Shown here: piece after piece, positions 37,579 through 48,917 of the stretch
How positions within the stretch are numbered: the stretch's first letter is position 1
How the letters are laid out: every line of letters starts with the position of its first letter
Assembly (NCBI GenBank): GCA_002914845.1
Contig: JXTC01000472.1
Span: forward strand, 136,560 to 200,559
Direction of reading: 5' to 3'
Length of the DNA stretch: 64,000 bases
From: Trema orientale
Taxonomy: Eukaryota > Streptophyta > Magnoliopsida > Rosales > Cannabaceae
The notes under the pieces: generated by a model
Seen by the model: only the letters and a program-made list of their open reading frames with translations
Told to the model about the DNA's origin: nothing
Databases searched by the model: none
Position numbers and translations under genes: made by a program

Positions 37579-38090
37579 GGACGAGAGCCGTACGGATTTT
37601 CAAGGTCAAGCGCTGAAATAATCAGAATTTGGAGAGTCTCAGTGTCTCATGAAGCTAGCTGAGTGGTGGAAATGAGAGAGAGTGAGAGAGACACCGAGAC
37701 AGAGGAGGAGGACGGGAATTTTTTCTCTCTTTTTTCTACGAATTATCCGTATTTTCCTTTTATGAGGTGGCTCAAATAAATATCCGAATATCTAGGCGCA
37801 ACAATAATTAAGATTAAGAGGCGTTTTAACCCAATGGTGGACTTCCACGTCAGTGAACCAAGGGTGATGTAGTCGTTTCATTTTCAACCGACGATCCAAA
37901 ATTACTGAAACACCCCTGAAATGTTCGTTGGAGGATTATTCATTTTGGGATTAAAAAAAAAAGAAAGAGGCGGTACAGTTACCTGTTAGGCTGTTACCGT
38001 TGAAAATTTTCGGTGTAAATAATATAGTGATGGTTAGTCTACAGTGCCTCAAGCGAAAAAAAAAAGAAGATATAGGTGCGTGTCACAGCG
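37579..38090. promoter_or_regulatory. Upstream region of ALB3
   Basis: A GA-rich plus-strand stretch at 37673-37712 (CT-rich in the sense direction of ALB3) probably belongs to the leader or core promoter, as in many TATA-less photosynthesis-related plant genes. No TATA box is obvious. Confidence 0.4.
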
Positions 38091-38098
38091 CTCACACC

Positions 38099-38620
38099 TA
38101 GGGCTGACAATTCGTGTTATCGTGTCGTGTTTGGATCGATAAGATTACGACACGACATGATAACACTTAACCCGAACACGACACGATTAATAAACATGTC
38201 AAAAATTTAAACCCGAACACGACACGATTAATACACGTGTAACACGACACGTATAACCCGTTTAATAAACGTGTCATGTGTCATATTATGACCCGTTTAA
38301 CACGATTACTCAAAATTGACATGATTATTCTAATTTAACACGATTATGCACTACTTAATTTAATTTTACTCCTATAAATATGCTTAGAATTAATCAAAAT
38401 CATATTTGATATATTAAAATATTAATAAATGTGTCGTATAAACGGGTTACACGGGTCATTTTCGGGTTAAGCGGGTTAACCCGAAACCCACCCGTTTATT
38501 ATACGTGTTACACGTGTCAACCCGAAATTGACACGAAAATTAAATAGGTCACCCAAACTCATTTATTTCATGTCGTTTTCGAGTCGTATCGTCGTGTTGT
38601 GTAGAAAATTGCCAGTCCTA
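38099..38620. mobile_element. Non-autonomous hAT element
   Basis: Exact 8-bp target duplication CTCACACC at 38091-38098 and 38621-38628. The ends TAGGGCTGACAATT and, inverted, TAGGACTGGCAATTTT are inverted repeats of the same type as the element at 17787. Subterminal ACACGACACG and GTGTCGTGT words are abundant and self-complementary. 522 bp, no coding. Confidence 0.9.
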
Positions 38621-38862
38621 CTCACACCTTCACAAAACTGCTTCTCGCTTTTCAAAATATGATTTGCTTTTTACCATCGCGTAATATTTTTACTGGACAT
38701 GTAAATTGTAACATTATACTTGTAATGTGTGACGTGTAATATTTTTATTTGGGGCAATAATACTGTTAGAAAAATAAAACTGCCAGATTAATCTTGGAGT
38801 TACAAATTTAATTTATGCTATATTAAATTTGTTTAGAAACTAACTACATAGATTAAATTTGT

Positions 38863-39832
38863 TTAGAAACTGACTACAACTTTCTGAACGCTTAAACGTT
38901 GAAGTGTAAAACATTTTTGGAATTAAATCATACTTAATTCCATATTTGTAACAGCCCTCCCTTAGATCCTATAAAATGACATTCATTCTTCTCAGAATTT
39001 CGTACCAACTAACAGAAGCACTCTTGCCTTCCATTTTTGTTTCTCTTCTCAAGAAATTCTCTCTAGAGTTTAGGCTTTCAGTGTGATAGAGTTCGTGCTT
39101 TTTTCAGTTCGTCGGAGGCCCGAAATAGCGCTTGTGGTGCGACATTCGCCGCTCATCAATCATTGTATCCTGGGAGACAGACATCTAACGATTTTAAGTA
39201 CCTACTGAGAAGAGACGAATCTGTTTTAAGGAGATTGTGTAATACACAAGCCTCGATTTCTCATTATAATTTGAGTGTTTTGCTGCTATGGTATTATTGT
39301 TGTTATTTTGTTCATTCTAATATTTTGTATTGTTATTATTATCGAAATTCCAGTATTTTGATTGTTCCTTTATATGTTAGAAACTGACTACAGCTTTCTA
39401 AATGCTAAAATGTTTAAGTGTAAAATATTTTTGGAATTAAATCATGGTTAATTCCATATTTGTAACAGTCGCCCCTTGGATCCTATAAATTGGCATCCAG
39501 TCTCCTCAGAATTTCATAACAACTAACAGAAGCACTCTTGCCTTCAGTTTTTATTTTTCTTCTCAAGAAAGTAGCACTTGTGGTGCGATATTCGCTGCTC
39601 ATCAATCATTGTATCTTGGGAGACAGACACCTAACGACTTTAAGCATCCACTGAGAGGAGACGAATTTGTTTTAAGCAGATTATGTGATACACAAGTATC
39701 GATTCCTCGTTATAATTTGAGAGTTCTGCTGTTTTGATATTATTGTTGATATTTTGTTCATTATACTATTTTGTATTGTTATTGTTATTAAAATTCTAGT
39801 ATTTTGTTTGTTCCTTTATATGTTATATGAAT
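38863..39832 (+). repeat. Two tandem LTR-like units
   Basis: A unit of about 514 bp (38865 to about 39378) is followed directly by a second, about 455 bp long (39379-39832), both beginning AGAAACTGACTACA. Each holds TTTTTGGAATTAAATCAT, a CCTATAAA promoter-like box, CAGAAGCACTCTTGCCTT, ATCAATCATTGTATC and TGTTCCTTTATATGTTA in order. The second lacks about 70 bp after TTCTCAAGAAA. The layout resembles LTRs left without an internal region. No TG...CA ends or target duplication were established. Confidence 0.6.
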
Positions 39833-39880
39833 ATTTTGGCTAACAAATACCTCATTTTTTAGATATGACATTGTAGTCAA

Positions 39881-40365
39881 CATGGACGGAGTCACCTTAG
39901 GCCTAGGGTATATGCCCCTTAGCTTTCTAAAATTTCAATTTTTATCCTCTTATTTGTTAAAAGATAAAATTATATCCTTCATTTACCCTCCTAAATTTTG
40001 ATAATCCAAAATTCTCCCACATATCTCATTAAAAATAAAATTCAATAATAGCCCTTATTTACCCCCATTGAATTTTATGACTTTTAAATATTACTTTTAT
40101 TATTTTTAAATACTTTAATTTTTTCCATATTTTTATGAATAATTTTTCTTTAGACATCACTTTAAAAAATATTTTTAATTATATTTTGGTCTATATTGAG
40201 TATGTGTGTTTTAAAATTACTATTTTTAGACTACCTTAATTATATCACTCAATTATAAGTCTATTTGAAAAAACAGGAACAAAATATAAAGAACAAAAAA
40301 GAGGAAAAAAAACTAAATTTAACATTGAATTTTGCCCCATAAAAATTTTTCGGGTTCCGTCACAG
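39881..40365. mobile_element. hAT-like MITE, diverged
   Basis: The left end CATGGACGGAGTCACC and the inverted right end CTGTGACGGAACCCG share the GACGGA core. The flanking octamers GTAGTCAA and ATAATCGA match at five of eight positions, so the target duplication is only partly kept. Its left arm (GGACGGA ... TTAGGC ... ATATGCCCC) resembles the inverted right arm of the element at 59405-60090. Confidence 0.6.
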
Positions 40366-40373
40366 ATAATCGA

Positions 40374-42821
40374 GCCTTATAATGAATGACAATGTGCTAG
40401 TTGTTAGGAGAAAATAAAAAGAGAAAAATAACAAATTTTAGGACTTCTGTTCTGGATAGCTCTTTGCCAATAGTTTAGAGTGCACACACATTTTTTACGC
40501 TAAAAACGAATAAATAAAAATTAAAATTAAGGTATGAAATGCTTCTTTTATGATGCAGATTTTTTTTTTTTTTTTTTGGATTAACGATGCAGAATGCATA
40601 AGGATATGTACGCATTATGTAAACCTTCCGTAGCAAAAAAAAAATCCTCGAGAAAAGATAAATGAACGTTAATCAGATATGTTTAGACAGCATTTCTCAA
40701 TTATCAAAACAACTCCTTGTGGGAACCAAAATTAGCATGCCAATTAGTTGTGACGACGGGTGACCTAGGAACTCTTCCGATACAGCAATCTTTCATGTCT
40801 GACAGCCCATTAAGAAGCGGAAAGAAAGCTTCTAGCTCTACTCTACTATCTCGGATCACAAAATCAAACCAGAACAAACCAGAAGATGGTAAAACTTGAA
40901 GAGATTTTATCAAATTGACCCATATCATATCAAGCCCCATAGTAACATCCATTTGATGATATGTAATGATCACGTGATGCCTCGAAGTCGAAATTGTATC
41001 CTAACTAACTGAATTAATCCTCTAAAAGCTGGAGTTCGTGTTATAAATATTTTATTTGAATATTCATTATAGAAAAATATCATAAAAATTGAAAAGATAG
41101 ACAAAAGATTAAGAATGCATTAATAACATCTTATCATTAATAAGATCTTATCTTTAACAATATCATTAAAGATATTATGGAGATTATGTTGGATATTATA
41201 GACAAAATTAAGTATGCTACTTGTAAACTTTATTTATTTCTTTAGGTATATAAATAGACCATTCCATTTGGAGACTGATACGAGCAAATAAAATTAAAGG
41301 CAAGGAAAAATAAAGAAAGTTTGCCTATTTTTATGTTCTAATATTATTTATAGTTATACAATCTATATTATATATATTTATAACAAGGTGAAATTTGTCT
41401 TAATTTTGAGTTTTCGTTATTTCCATTTTGGTACTCTGTACTTGCTAATTCGATGACTTAGGCATCATAGAGTATTAACTTATCTCTACCCCCAAGTTTG
41501 ATCAATAAACGACGAGATTCGGATTGGAAACAACGAGGTGTACTTATTAGTTGCTGGAAATCGACTTTAACACTCATGCAAAATAAATTAACATTGTTTG
41601 GTTCGGATCATTAGTCCACTTGAAAAATATTAAAATTACTCCATCTCTTTAAATTTATATGCAGACTAGGGATGTCGATCTTCCCCGCAATAAGATTAGT
41701 TTTATAGCATTTTTCTTTATAAAACCTGCTAAAAACTTGTATAATCCTCCAAAACTGCAACTCAGCCTAACTACTACGTATATATATTTTGGAAAATTGG
41801 AATGCATTTGTCTTTCTTTTACACTTTATTTTAATAAATGTCAAACTTTCTCTTTTAATAGTTAAATTGCCAAGTATACACATGGTATATCTATTTATAT
41901 ATCAGTTTCAGTTTATGTAATAATTATTTTTTTTAATTACTGAGTACATATATTTTACACTTATTATATACACTGATATATAAGTGTCATTTTGTTACAG
42001 CATTTGAAAAATGGATAGTTATCTAAAATGGGCCAAAAAATTTGGTCATTTTGCTATAAGACCCATTTATTCTAATGAGAAATTATAGTGGGTGTCTGTT
42101 TCGGACAGAATTTTTTTAAAACAATTTCTGTTTTTGAGCGAAATTATAAATTTATTTAGATATAAAACTAATATTAAAAATATATATATATCTTAATGAC
42201 TTCAAAAAGTAGGCCATTCTTTAAAGGCCCCTCGTTCAAATCCATAGCCCATTCAGGTTTACGCTACTGGACTTCCGGTCTCTTGATCTATGGGAAGTGG
42301 GCTCTGGCCCAACCAAGATGTTCGTTCGTACACGTATGAAGTCTACGAACGCATGACCATTTTGTGTGTGACAACTGACAACCTTATATAAGAGTATGCA
42401 CAATGTATATCCCAATGGCCAATATTGGCATGACTGCGCACGAAGCCATTATACATAATAGTGGATTATAACGTCATATTCAAGCTTACTCGATTCGGTG
42501 CATATGCACATCGTACCTATAACTTTCTCACCAATTGCAAATTAAGTTACAGCAGGCAATTGGTATTTAAGTTTATGAGAGAATACTGTATATCTATATC
42601 TATGTACGTATATTACATGCATGGCGTATATATTTTTGTGCGTATACGTATATTTTAAGACTACGTTCTCCCGGACCCTCATATTTTAGCTGGTAGTACA
42701 TGTCATGTACGTATAGCATCGTTACACTTATTTATTGCGACTGTTTCTTATATGCTTACCGAATATAATTAATTGTCCAATTAATTATATAAGGTGAATA
42801 TGCGGAAAATTATAATATGGA
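40374..42821. other. Intergenic, possible solo LTR near 41000-41600
   Basis: No gene is supported. A block with TATATAAATAGACC, then GAGACTGATACGAG and AATAAAA at about 41246-41295 looks like the promoter/R region of an LTR, but edges and target duplication are not visible. Poly-T lies at 40561-40578. Small frames at 41659 and 42461 have no family signal. Confidence 0.35.
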
Positions 42822-44004
42822 TGTTGTAACACCGAAAAGTAAAAACTCGACACACAATATTTTTATTTGGTTCAACTATCTCTCGATAGTCTACATCCAA
42901 GGGACCATGCCCAGAGAAATAAATTTATCAGTAAAGAATAACGTAAGTACAAACACCAATTAAATTTAAAAGACTCCTCCTCTTAAATGTTGCAGCATGC
43001 CAGTACTCCTTCACTAATTCGTCTAGCGAGCTCTTCTCGACTTGATGTGATTCCTTCCGTCTGAACTCTCTTCAGATTTTACGAAACCTGCCTTCTCCCG
43101 AAGATTTATTGCACTTCTCCCGAAGCGCTCATACTTCTCCCGAAGTCTCTCACGACTAAGAATCCCTCCTAGTCTCACAATAATAAAGTATAGACAGATT
43201 TAATTATTACTCTAATGGCAATCTCATACATGGCACACCTAGGAACCTAACTTAGACTCCTATTTATAGTGCTTGAGGTCTTTCAATCTTTGGCAATCTG
43301 CAAGATACGTTATAATCATCATAAATGCTGATTGGAAGCCAATTAGATCAGTCGAGGATAAGATTTTCGTAATCAAGGATGATCTAAAATTATTGCTGAT
43401 TCTGCGTAGTGATATTACAATATCGGCCCTGTCTAAACAGCCAGATTTGTAACCTTTCTAGAAGAAACGTTGATTTGTTATCTGAAATAGAAATTCCGTT
43501 TTTCACACAAATCAATCAAAATAAAAAGAGTTTACACACAATAAGAATCAGCTCAAAATAAATAAGGAAACGACAACTCAAGAGATAATCATTTACACTT
43601 TTATACTATAAGGTAGTTTCTATAAAAATGTAAGCTGTCAAAACAATCAGATGGAATTAGCCTAATAAATAAAATCTAATTGACTAAAATCAAGATTGAT
43701 TATTTCTAGAAATATTAAACAATTAATATTAGCAATCACACAGGGTGATTCAATCTTCATTAAAACAAGCCTAAATAAGAAAGAAATATGTGATATAATT
43801 TTCCTACAAGGTAAACATTAATCATTGATATTTTCGATTAAAACACAACTAATTGAACAGATATTCAATCATATGACAGCTATAAAATTCGGACAAACAC
43901 GTTCAAAAATACCAGGTCAAATATTGCAGTGATGTTGCAAGATCAACCTAGAATTACTGTCAGTAAATACAGACAGTGATATTGCCACATCGCAAATGAC
44001 AACA
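42822..44004 (-). repeat. 3' LTR of a minus-strand LTR retrotransposon
   Basis: It starts TGTTGTAACACC and ends ATGACAACA, so the ends form the short inverted repeat TGTTGT/ACAACA. It is 1183 bp long. It is followed by a purine-rich tract on the minus strand and by a transposon-type coding region in the same orientation. The matching 5' LTR was not found before the CACTA-like element at 46664, so the element is probably truncated. Confidence 0.65.
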
Positions 44005-44035
44005 GTCTTTTCTTTTTCAATCTCCCCCTTTGGCA
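44005..44035 (-). other. Polypurine tracts of the LTR element
   Basis: On the minus strand AAAGGGGGAGATTG is followed by GAAAAAGAAAAGAC and then the LTR start TGTTGTC. Two purine runs in a row next to the LTR fit plus-strand priming. Confidence 0.6.
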
Positions 44036-44385
44036 TTTTTAGGCAAAATATTTGTACCTGTAAAAAACTAGTTAGTCCCTGCAAAATAATTTGTGTTTGG
44101 CCAGAATTTTCGTAAATTTTTGCAACTACTCCCTCTTTTTGGCAAAAATAGCCAAAGATAGTTACAAATAACTGCGGAATTCATAACATGGTTAAAGATA
44201 TCAAATGAAAACCAGAATTACACATATAAGAAACTAATGTTATAAGTTGCTCAATGTTATAATATGAGCTCATTTCCTGCAGAAAATAGAAACATAACAA
44301 AATACCAAACCAGAAATCATAATTTGTTTGTGAGATACATCACTTATTACTGGTAAACTAAAAAACTTAAACTTCAAAAAGATCT

Positions 44386-46312
44386 TCAAGCAGAAGGAGG
44401 AACTAGAGTAGCATCTCCTACATCAATGTCCATCATCATGCAGATCGCAGATAATATTTTCTCCATCTTGTCCAACTGGACAAGCACTCCAGAAATTGCA
44501 GCACTTGGTTCTGCAGCACCAGATATGGTAACATTAGGGTCTGTGGCAGGGTCATCCTCCCCCTTAATAGAATCTTTCTCCTTTATTCTGAACACCAATT
44601 TGGACACAAGAGGAGTGAGATATTCAAAACCATAGCAAGGAGGTCTCTGCTTAGTCTGAACTCTATAGATAAGCACTGGAAAGATTAATCTCTTGGTTGG
44701 GATGGTGTTGTATCGCAGATCATAGATGTGGTTGAAGATTAGCTGTGCTAAATTTACTTGACCACCTGTTCCAACATCATAGAGAAAACAAGGACAATCG
44801 CCATGTAGGGTATTGGAATGCATGGTTGGCATCCAATTATTAATGATAATACGGTGCAGCCCTTTGTACTTGAGTGTCAGATCAGTGGTCTTAAAAATGC
44901 TATTCTTCTGCCATTTGGTTTGTGTACCAAGGATTTCACTAGCTATCTTGTTGAGAGGAAATTCTTTCTTAAAGTCTTCAAATGGCCAAATAGATCGACT
45001 ATAACAGCAGGGGAAAAATCATAAACATGACCCCTAACAAAAACTTTCTTATATTCTGGTGAACCTAGTTTGTCTAAGTCTTCAGTCAAGTTGGAATAAA
45101 ATTCCTGGACTATTCTAGGAACAAAACCTTTGATATCAGAAATAGTACTCAACCACTTTTGGTCTTCAATACACTTTAAAGCCTCTATTTTCTGAAAAGA
45201 CTTTAAGTTTACGTTTCTTTCTGGAATAAAGTGACATTATTCATAAATCTTCATAGATTGAGCAACATCTTTTATATAATATCATGGAGAATAGGAGTTT
45301 TCAGGGATATATAACCTAGTGTTTCTGAAGAAGATACTCTCTTTCCTTTCTCTGCAGCAGTAGCTTTCTTCTTCAGTTGTGATGACTTCAAAGATTGACC
45401 AGAGACTTTTTGGGCGACAGACTTCTTCTTTGTCTTTGATGTTGTAACTGGGTCTGGTACAACTGGTGTTGATTAATTTGCAGGAGATGTTGGGACATCA
45501 GTCTCAGATTGCTGTTTTGAGACTGGTACAGAGGCTGCAGATGGATCAACCTGTGTTGTAACATTAGGCACATCACCAGATTTCTGAAGAGTTAGCTCGA
45601 TATTCACCACTGGAACTGGAGGATTGGGAGATGTTGGCACATCACCCATTTCAGCCGATGGTGGTGTTGAAATATCTAGATCTGTAATAGATGTTGGAAC
45701 ATCTGAAGGTATTGCAGATACCATTTGAGCTGTATCATCAGTATTTTTCTCGGGGGTATTTTCTAGAGTATACCCAGGAGAAAAATCATTTTCAGGTAGA
45801 AGGCTAATATCCATTGTGTCTTTGGCAGCATCATCAACGGATGATGTTAGGACATTAGAAGTCACAGGTGGTATTTTCTCGTCCAGACCCTCCTTTGAAA
45901 TCGTAAGTTTTGGTGTTCGAATGTTGAAACATCAGTCTGCATTAGGATTGATTCTTTGATAGACCCAAAAATTGGAGTCGAGCTTCCTTCTTCTGATGTT
46001 ACAGGTGGTGGTATAGAGATTTTAGTAGTATGAACAGGAACTACTGGTGCTGGTGGTGGAGCAATTGGAATACCCACAATAGATTCGGCTTGAATCGTTT
46101 GAACAGAGACATTCTGTTCACTTGCTGGCGGAGGTTGAGTTGAAGGTTCAACCGTGGAACCCATGGATTGAGTTTTCTACAATTTCGTCACAGATGAGGA
46201 AGGAACAGACTTCTTCTTCATCAGAGTCGATGAGGAAGAAAGTTTCCCTTTAGCAGCAGTCGGAGAGTCACTCTTCTTACTGCTCCTTGTATTCACTATT
46301 TTCGAACCTGTT
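44386..46312 (-). pseudogene. LTR-element-associated 'plant transposon protein' gene, broken
   Basis: Successive minus-strand frames join into one protein: a basic Ser/Lys-rich start (SKIVNTRSSKKSDSPT, about 46300), a long Pro/Ser/Thr-rich segment with repeated DVPTSP-like units (45473-46164), a Lys-rich linker (about 45310-45470), and a conserved part with FVPRIVQEFYSNL and KKVFVRGHVYDFSPAVI (44943-45152), then WMPTMHSNTLH through GGQVNLAQLIFNHIYDLR (44386-44832). I associate this architecture with the plant transposon protein domain often carried by gypsy- or LARD-type elements. In-frame stops (for example TAG just before the ATG at 46164 and TAA near 45471) and at least three frame changes disable it. 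Confidence 0.6.
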
Positions 46313-46663
46313 TCAATATTTAGAAAATTTTCGAAGAAACAAAGGTGAAAACGGCTGAAAAAAAATTGTGGATGAATGAGATAACAAAGAACAATAGGAA
46401 TTTAAATAACCTAGAGTCCATTCAGTTTCCCAAATTTGAAAAAGGAAACAAAATCAGTTTGGAGCCAACATGATATCAGAAACTGTAATGAGAGCAGATC
46501 CCAAGAATAAGGAAAAAACTGATATCAGCAGCAGTTAATTGATTTTATCGGAATTTCTAATTATATAAGCTCAGTTTATTCAATGTTGTAACATCAGTAC
46601 AGCCTACAGAGTCAAGAAATTATCAATGGTAACCTTTAGATAAAATGAAATTAATAAAATCAT

Positions 46664-48586
46664 TCCTATTATAAAAAAGATTTTAAAATATACTATACGA
46701 CATCGTATATATTTTTTTAATTTTTTAATTTATAAGTTCAGTTTTTATTTTTTATTTATTTTTAAAATAAGTTTATCACGTCATTTATAAAGTGACGTTA
46801 TACGTCTACGACGTCACTTAAAAAGCGACGTCGTAGACCTACGACGTCACTTTATAAGTGACGTGATATATTTTTTTAATTTTTTAATTTTTAAATTTTA
46901 TTCGTTATATAATTTCAGTTTTCATTTTTTATTTATTTTATTTTTAAATAAGTTTACAACATTGCTTGGGATTAATGACGTCGCCCATGGCACGACATCA
47001 TATAGTGTTTTATTTTATTTTTTGTTAGTGTTCTTATGCAGATCCCATTTCGAAAGAGTCCTTCACTTCACAGCAGCCGCCGCACCCTTCCCTATTTCCA
47101 CTAAATTCCGACAATTTAAAGTACTTTAAGCTTTAAATATTCAATTTTTTCGATAGATTTTGTATAATGTGGCCATAGAATATTATTTAAACCAAATAGT
47201 TTTACAAAATATTAGATCTTTTAGTTTAGATTTAAGATTTAAGATTTTTTTTTGTTAGTGTTCTTATGCAGATCCCATTTCGAAGGAGAGTAGTCTCTCC
47301 TTCTTTTGGCTACAGCAACCGCCGCACCTCTCCCTGTTTCCACCATAGATTCCGGCGATTTAAGGTACTTTAAGCTTAAAAGATTCAAAATTTTTACTAG
47401 ATTTTGTATATTGTAGCCATGGAATTTGATTTAAACCGAATATTTTTGCAAAATGTTAGATCTTTTAATTTAAATTTAAGATTTAGGATATTTTGAATTT
47501 TTTCCTCTATGATGTGAAGAATTTGTTGTTTTATATTGTTGTTATTGTATATTTGAATAGGGTGTAAAAAATTTGTTGTTGTAAATTTAAACTGATTTTT
47601 TTTTTTTTTGCTTTTCATATTTCAGATTTTAAGTCCATTTCACAGTATATATATGTACATGTGTATTTTTAACATGTTAGATTTTAAGTTTCATTTTACA
47701 TTTAGGTTTTTTTATTTTTCACAATTGACATTTTGGAATTTTTCGTATTTTCTAACATAAAATAAAAATAAAAGATACTAAATATATGTTATTTTTTGTT
47801 TGTTGCAGTTGAAAATTGGATTGATCATTTGGTGATTTTTACATATTTTGTATAACCTTTAATATTTTTCAATTATCATTTTTAATGTTCCTATGATTTG
47901 ATAGATGTGTGTTTTTAGTTTTTTTTTTTGGGTCTGGGACTATAACAATGGGTTGCTTTTGGATTATCAGTTTTTAGTTTTTTTGTGGTCTGGGACTCTA
48001 ACTATGATTTGATAAATGTGTGTTTCTAATACAGTTCGTGAAGAATGTATTGCTAAGCTTTTGAATTATCTCACCTGATAAGGTTCTCCGTATTCCTTAG
48101 TTGTATTATAGATTTTAGGACTTCATATGAACATAAGTTGATGTAGTTTTGTATTGATTCCAAAACCTTGTTATTAGTAGTTTAATAATGAAACTTATTT
48201 TATATTTCTAGGGATATTTAATATTGGAACTTTTGGAACTTTATATGTACATAGGTTAAGATGGTTCTGGTAGTGTTTGCTATGTGATTCGATAAAAATT
48301 ATAATTTTGTTGCAATATAAATGAAATCTAGGAGGTTTAACGAATTTAAATTGAAAAAAACTCTTGGAATATGTTTTCACGTCACTTATGAAGTGATGTC
48401 GTATATCTATGACGTCACTTAAAAAGCGAAAGCGATGTTGTAGATAAGCGACGTCGTAGACAAACGACGTCGCTTCATAAGTGACGTGAAAACTCTACAC
48501 TTACTACGACGGTCACCTACACGTCGCTTTGACAGGCGATGTAGTATCTAATATATGTGACATGAAATGTGGTTTTTCTAGTAGTA
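46664..48586. mobile_element. CACTA-like non-autonomous element
   Basis: Both ends carry inverted arrays of GACGTCACTT/AAGTGACGTC and GCGACGTCGT words (46696-46872 and 48376-48550), the subterminal layout of CACTA elements. The right end reads GTTTTTCTAGTAGTA, a one-base change from TTTTTCTAGTAGTG, the inverted CACTACTAGAAAAA terminus. The left end CCTATTATAAAAAA is a poor match to that terminus. Target duplication is not clear. It may have cut the LTR element to its left. Confidence 0.6.
47021..47490 (+). repeat. 230-bp tandem duplication inside the CACTA-like element
   Basis: TTTGTTAGTGTTCTTATGCA and GATCCCATTTCGAA recur at 47021 and 47251. They are followed in both copies by CAGC-CCGCCGCACC, TTTCCAC, TTTAA-GTACTTTAAGCTT and TAGATCTTTTA. 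The second copy has a small insertion and substitutions. The GC-rich core looks like captured 5' UTR or exon sequence, but no protein is readable. Confidence 0.85.
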
Positions 48587-48882
48587 CTTTTTCTTTTTCA
48601 TGATCGGATCACAAAAGAATCAATAACTCACGAACAACACAAGGGAGAGATAGCTAGCAAATCTTTCCATCGAAATCAATTCGTTCAAGCTCAAGTAATT
48701 AAAAGTACAATCAGAAGGGGAAGAAGGTCTCCGTCGCTGCAGATAGAAGAGAATTCAAAAAGTAAGCTTTGTAATATCTAATACAATCTCAATCATTTTG
48801 TCATATACATGTTATTATATATAACTAAAATGGTGGGTGAAAATACTATACTAACAATAGTAAATTGATGTAATGTTTTTTG

Positions 48883-48917
<35 letters not shown>

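Noticed and set aside
37192..37621. Plus-strand frames over ALB3 exon 1
   Set aside because: GC-rich antisense shadows of the transit peptide and N-terminal exon.
44813..45024. Two overlapping plus-strand frames
   Set aside because: They are complements of the minus-strand transposon-protein pseudogene.
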